A program made the position numbers and the translations under genes. The notes beneath the pieces are model-generated. The model was given only the letters and a program-made list of their open reading frames with translations, had not been told where the DNA came from and ran no database searches. Positions 5,982 through 7,351 of a DNA stretch of 7,351 nucleotides are shown piece by piece. Source of the stretch: a bacterium (lineage in GTDB: Bacteria > Fidelibacterota > Marinisomatia > Marinisomatales > JAHJCW01); assembly GCA_030621275.1 (NCBI GenBank), contig JAUXHY010000054.1, positions 1 through 7,351 of the forward strand, given 5' to 3'. Position 1 is the stretch's first letter. Each line of letters starts with the position of its first letter.

Positions 5982-7351
5982 TTATTTTACATACCAATCA
6001 ATCATCTTTTCGATGGCTTCTGAACATACTCTGCAATAATCACTGCGATTGAATGATAGCATAATGCATTCAACTTCGGGTCGGTATAATCCCTTGGCAA
6101 GATAGCCACCACCTTCAAAAGCTCCAACTTTTCCATAATATTTTTGCGATTTTAACATGGAATTTGTCAATTGCTTAAATTCTTTAGATAGATTATCCAT
6201 TTCAATTATACTAGCACCTCTTTCAATCATTTCTCTACGATTTTGTTGATAAACAATTGCTATTGAGTCATAAGAATCTTGTCCCCAAGATGTTGGAATG
6301 GGTGTATCTTCATCAATCAAGTGTTTCCATTTTAAATTGTCTGGATCAAATAACGCGGTAATATTTGGACTGTTAGGTTCATGTTCCGGCAATGAAACTT
6401 GGTATGCAACATTAGATGTATAATATTCATCTGCTAAGCTGGCAAAAGAATGTCCAAACTCATGCACAAAAATTAATTCAGCGTCTCTTGAATGTGAGGA
6501 TACAGTTGAATATAAATTGTAAATACCTCCACCGCCGTATTTTGGATCGTTAAAAATTATCATAATGGCATCATACGGTGCTTGTGCTGTAATCTCACGT
6601 AAGTTTTTATTGGCAAACGTCAGAACATATCTATCAGAATCAAAGGAATTGAAACGCAAATCTAAAGCGGTCTTTTTCCAAATATTTTGACGCGGATTAC
6701 TAATGCCCATTTCGTCCGAAAATACATCAATCGCCCATACATTAAAATCTGATTTTCGCGATTTAAACGGCTCAGTATTAAACATTACACCAATTAGATG
6801 CTTAGCATCTTTTTTAAATTGCTTACAATCTTCTTTACGATAACCATCGCCAAGAATTAGGATATCAACTTTATTTTCCGGTAAACCATTATGAAATATT
6901 CTCCAAACTTTATTGCTTCTTACTACTGATGAGCGATTAACAAAACGACTTTTTGGATCGTGCTCAGCATAATATATCGTATTATAAGTACCGTCAGGAT
7001 TACGTTTTTTCAGAACTAATCGGAATGGTTGCTTCGGTTCGGGAAATCGCTGAGATTCATGAATTGTACGCCAAACGCCATCGGAGGCTTCGCCGGTAGT
7101 TTGCCATTCACCAAAAATACTGGCAAAAGCATAGGCGTAAATCAATTTATTGGTTCCAACATCTTCAACCTCAAAGCGGTACAGTCCTAAATACATTTCG
7201 TCAATTAAATTGGTCTTGCTACCTGGCCAAACACCCTCCAAACGGATTTCATCAAGACTGACGTGTTCTGTGTCGGCTACGCCGCTATGAAAATAATCAA
7301 ACCGCAATGTATTTTCAGTAAAAAAGTCATTGTAGATTATATTTTGACAAA
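5982..7351 (-). CDS. M64-family zinc metallopeptidase (IgA-peptidase-type), 5' end outside window
   Basis: The stop is at 5982-5984. The frame has a TTG at 7307 but stays open to the right edge, and the extra residues (QNIIYNDFFTENTLRF) match the family's usual YFxxxTLRxDYxH start of the N-terminal domain. The gene therefore begins beyond 7351, and the signal peptide cannot be seen. About 455 residues are visible. The N-terminal M64 domain includes LEGVWPGSKTNLIDE and FGEWQTTGEA. The catalytic domain begins near KVDILILGDGY. The zinc site HEFGH (bases 6450-6464) is followed by SFASLADEYY, where the third ligand is probably the acidic residue in DEY. The C-terminal part has GAFEGGGYLAKGLYRPEVEC and a CRVC pair, suggesting disulfides in an exported enzyme. 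The family founder cleaves IgA in a gut bacterium, but homologues in environmental bacteria have unknown substrates. It converges on the TPR gene with 7 bp between stops. Confidence 0.9.
   Translation of the reverse strand, partial: CQNIIYNDFFTENTLRFDYFHSGVADTEHVSLDEIRLEGVWPGSKTNLIDEMYLGLYRFEVEDVGTNKLIYAYAFASIFGEWQTTGEASDGVWRTIHESQRFPEPKQPFRLVLKKRNPDGTYNTIYYAEHDPKSRFVNRSSVVRSNKVWRIFHNGLPENKVDILILGDGYRKEDCKQFKKDAKHLIGVMFNTEPFKSRKSDFNVWAIDVFSDEMGISNPRQNIWKKTALDLRFNSFDSDRYVLTFANKNLREITAQAPYDAIMIIFNDPKYGGGGIYNLYSTVSSHSRDAELIFVHEFGHSFASLADEYYTSNVAYQVSLPEHEPNSPNITALFDPDNLKWKHLIDEDTPIPTSWGQDSYDSIAIVYQQNRREMIERGASIIEMDNLSKEFKQLTNSMLKSQKYYGKVGAFEGGGYLAKGLYRPEVECIMLSFNRSDYCRVCSEAIEKMIDWYVK

Overview
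The window is a strongly AT-rich piece of a bacterial chromosome. It holds seven protein genes (two cut by the window edges) and one tRNA gene. The gene families (WbqC-like protein, M64 metallopeptidase, short QueF, a TPR protein of a type common in Bacteroidota, a tRNA without encoded CCA) fit the Bacteroidota/Chlorobiota/Ignavibacteria side of the FCB group. Visible Shine-Dalgarno-like sequences before two genes make a classical Bacteroidia genome somewhat less likely. This placement is an inference without any similarity search.

Left part (1-1971, + strand): the C-terminal end of a WbqC-family protein is followed 97 bp later by a membrane-anchored SGNH/GDSL hydrolase-like protein. Both are typical of surface polysaccharide loci (O-antigen, capsule, glycan acylation), so this looks like the trailing edge of such a locus.

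Middle part (1983-3741, - strand): an RlmB-type 23S rRNA 2'-O-methyltransferase lies convergent to the SGNH gene. Upstream of it is an exported, polytopic membrane protein whose N-terminal half is a short bactofilin-like beta-repeat domain. A strong intrinsic terminator lies between these two minus-strand genes, so they are probably separate transcription units.

Right part (3742-7351): a 136-bp divergent promoter region leads to queF (+), then tRNA-Lys(UUU), then a TPR protein with an N-terminal export signal (+). The window closes with an M64-family zinc metallopeptidase on the minus strand that runs off the right edge; it converges on the TPR gene with a 7-bp gap. No intergenic stretch exceeds 300 bp.

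The genes do not form one pathway. I see no CRISPR array, transposon, phage or toxin/defence module, and nothing that convincingly amounts to a new multi-gene system. The most notable items are the repeat-plus-membrane bactofilin-like protein, the paired palindromes in front of the TPR gene, and the secreted-type M64 peptidase.
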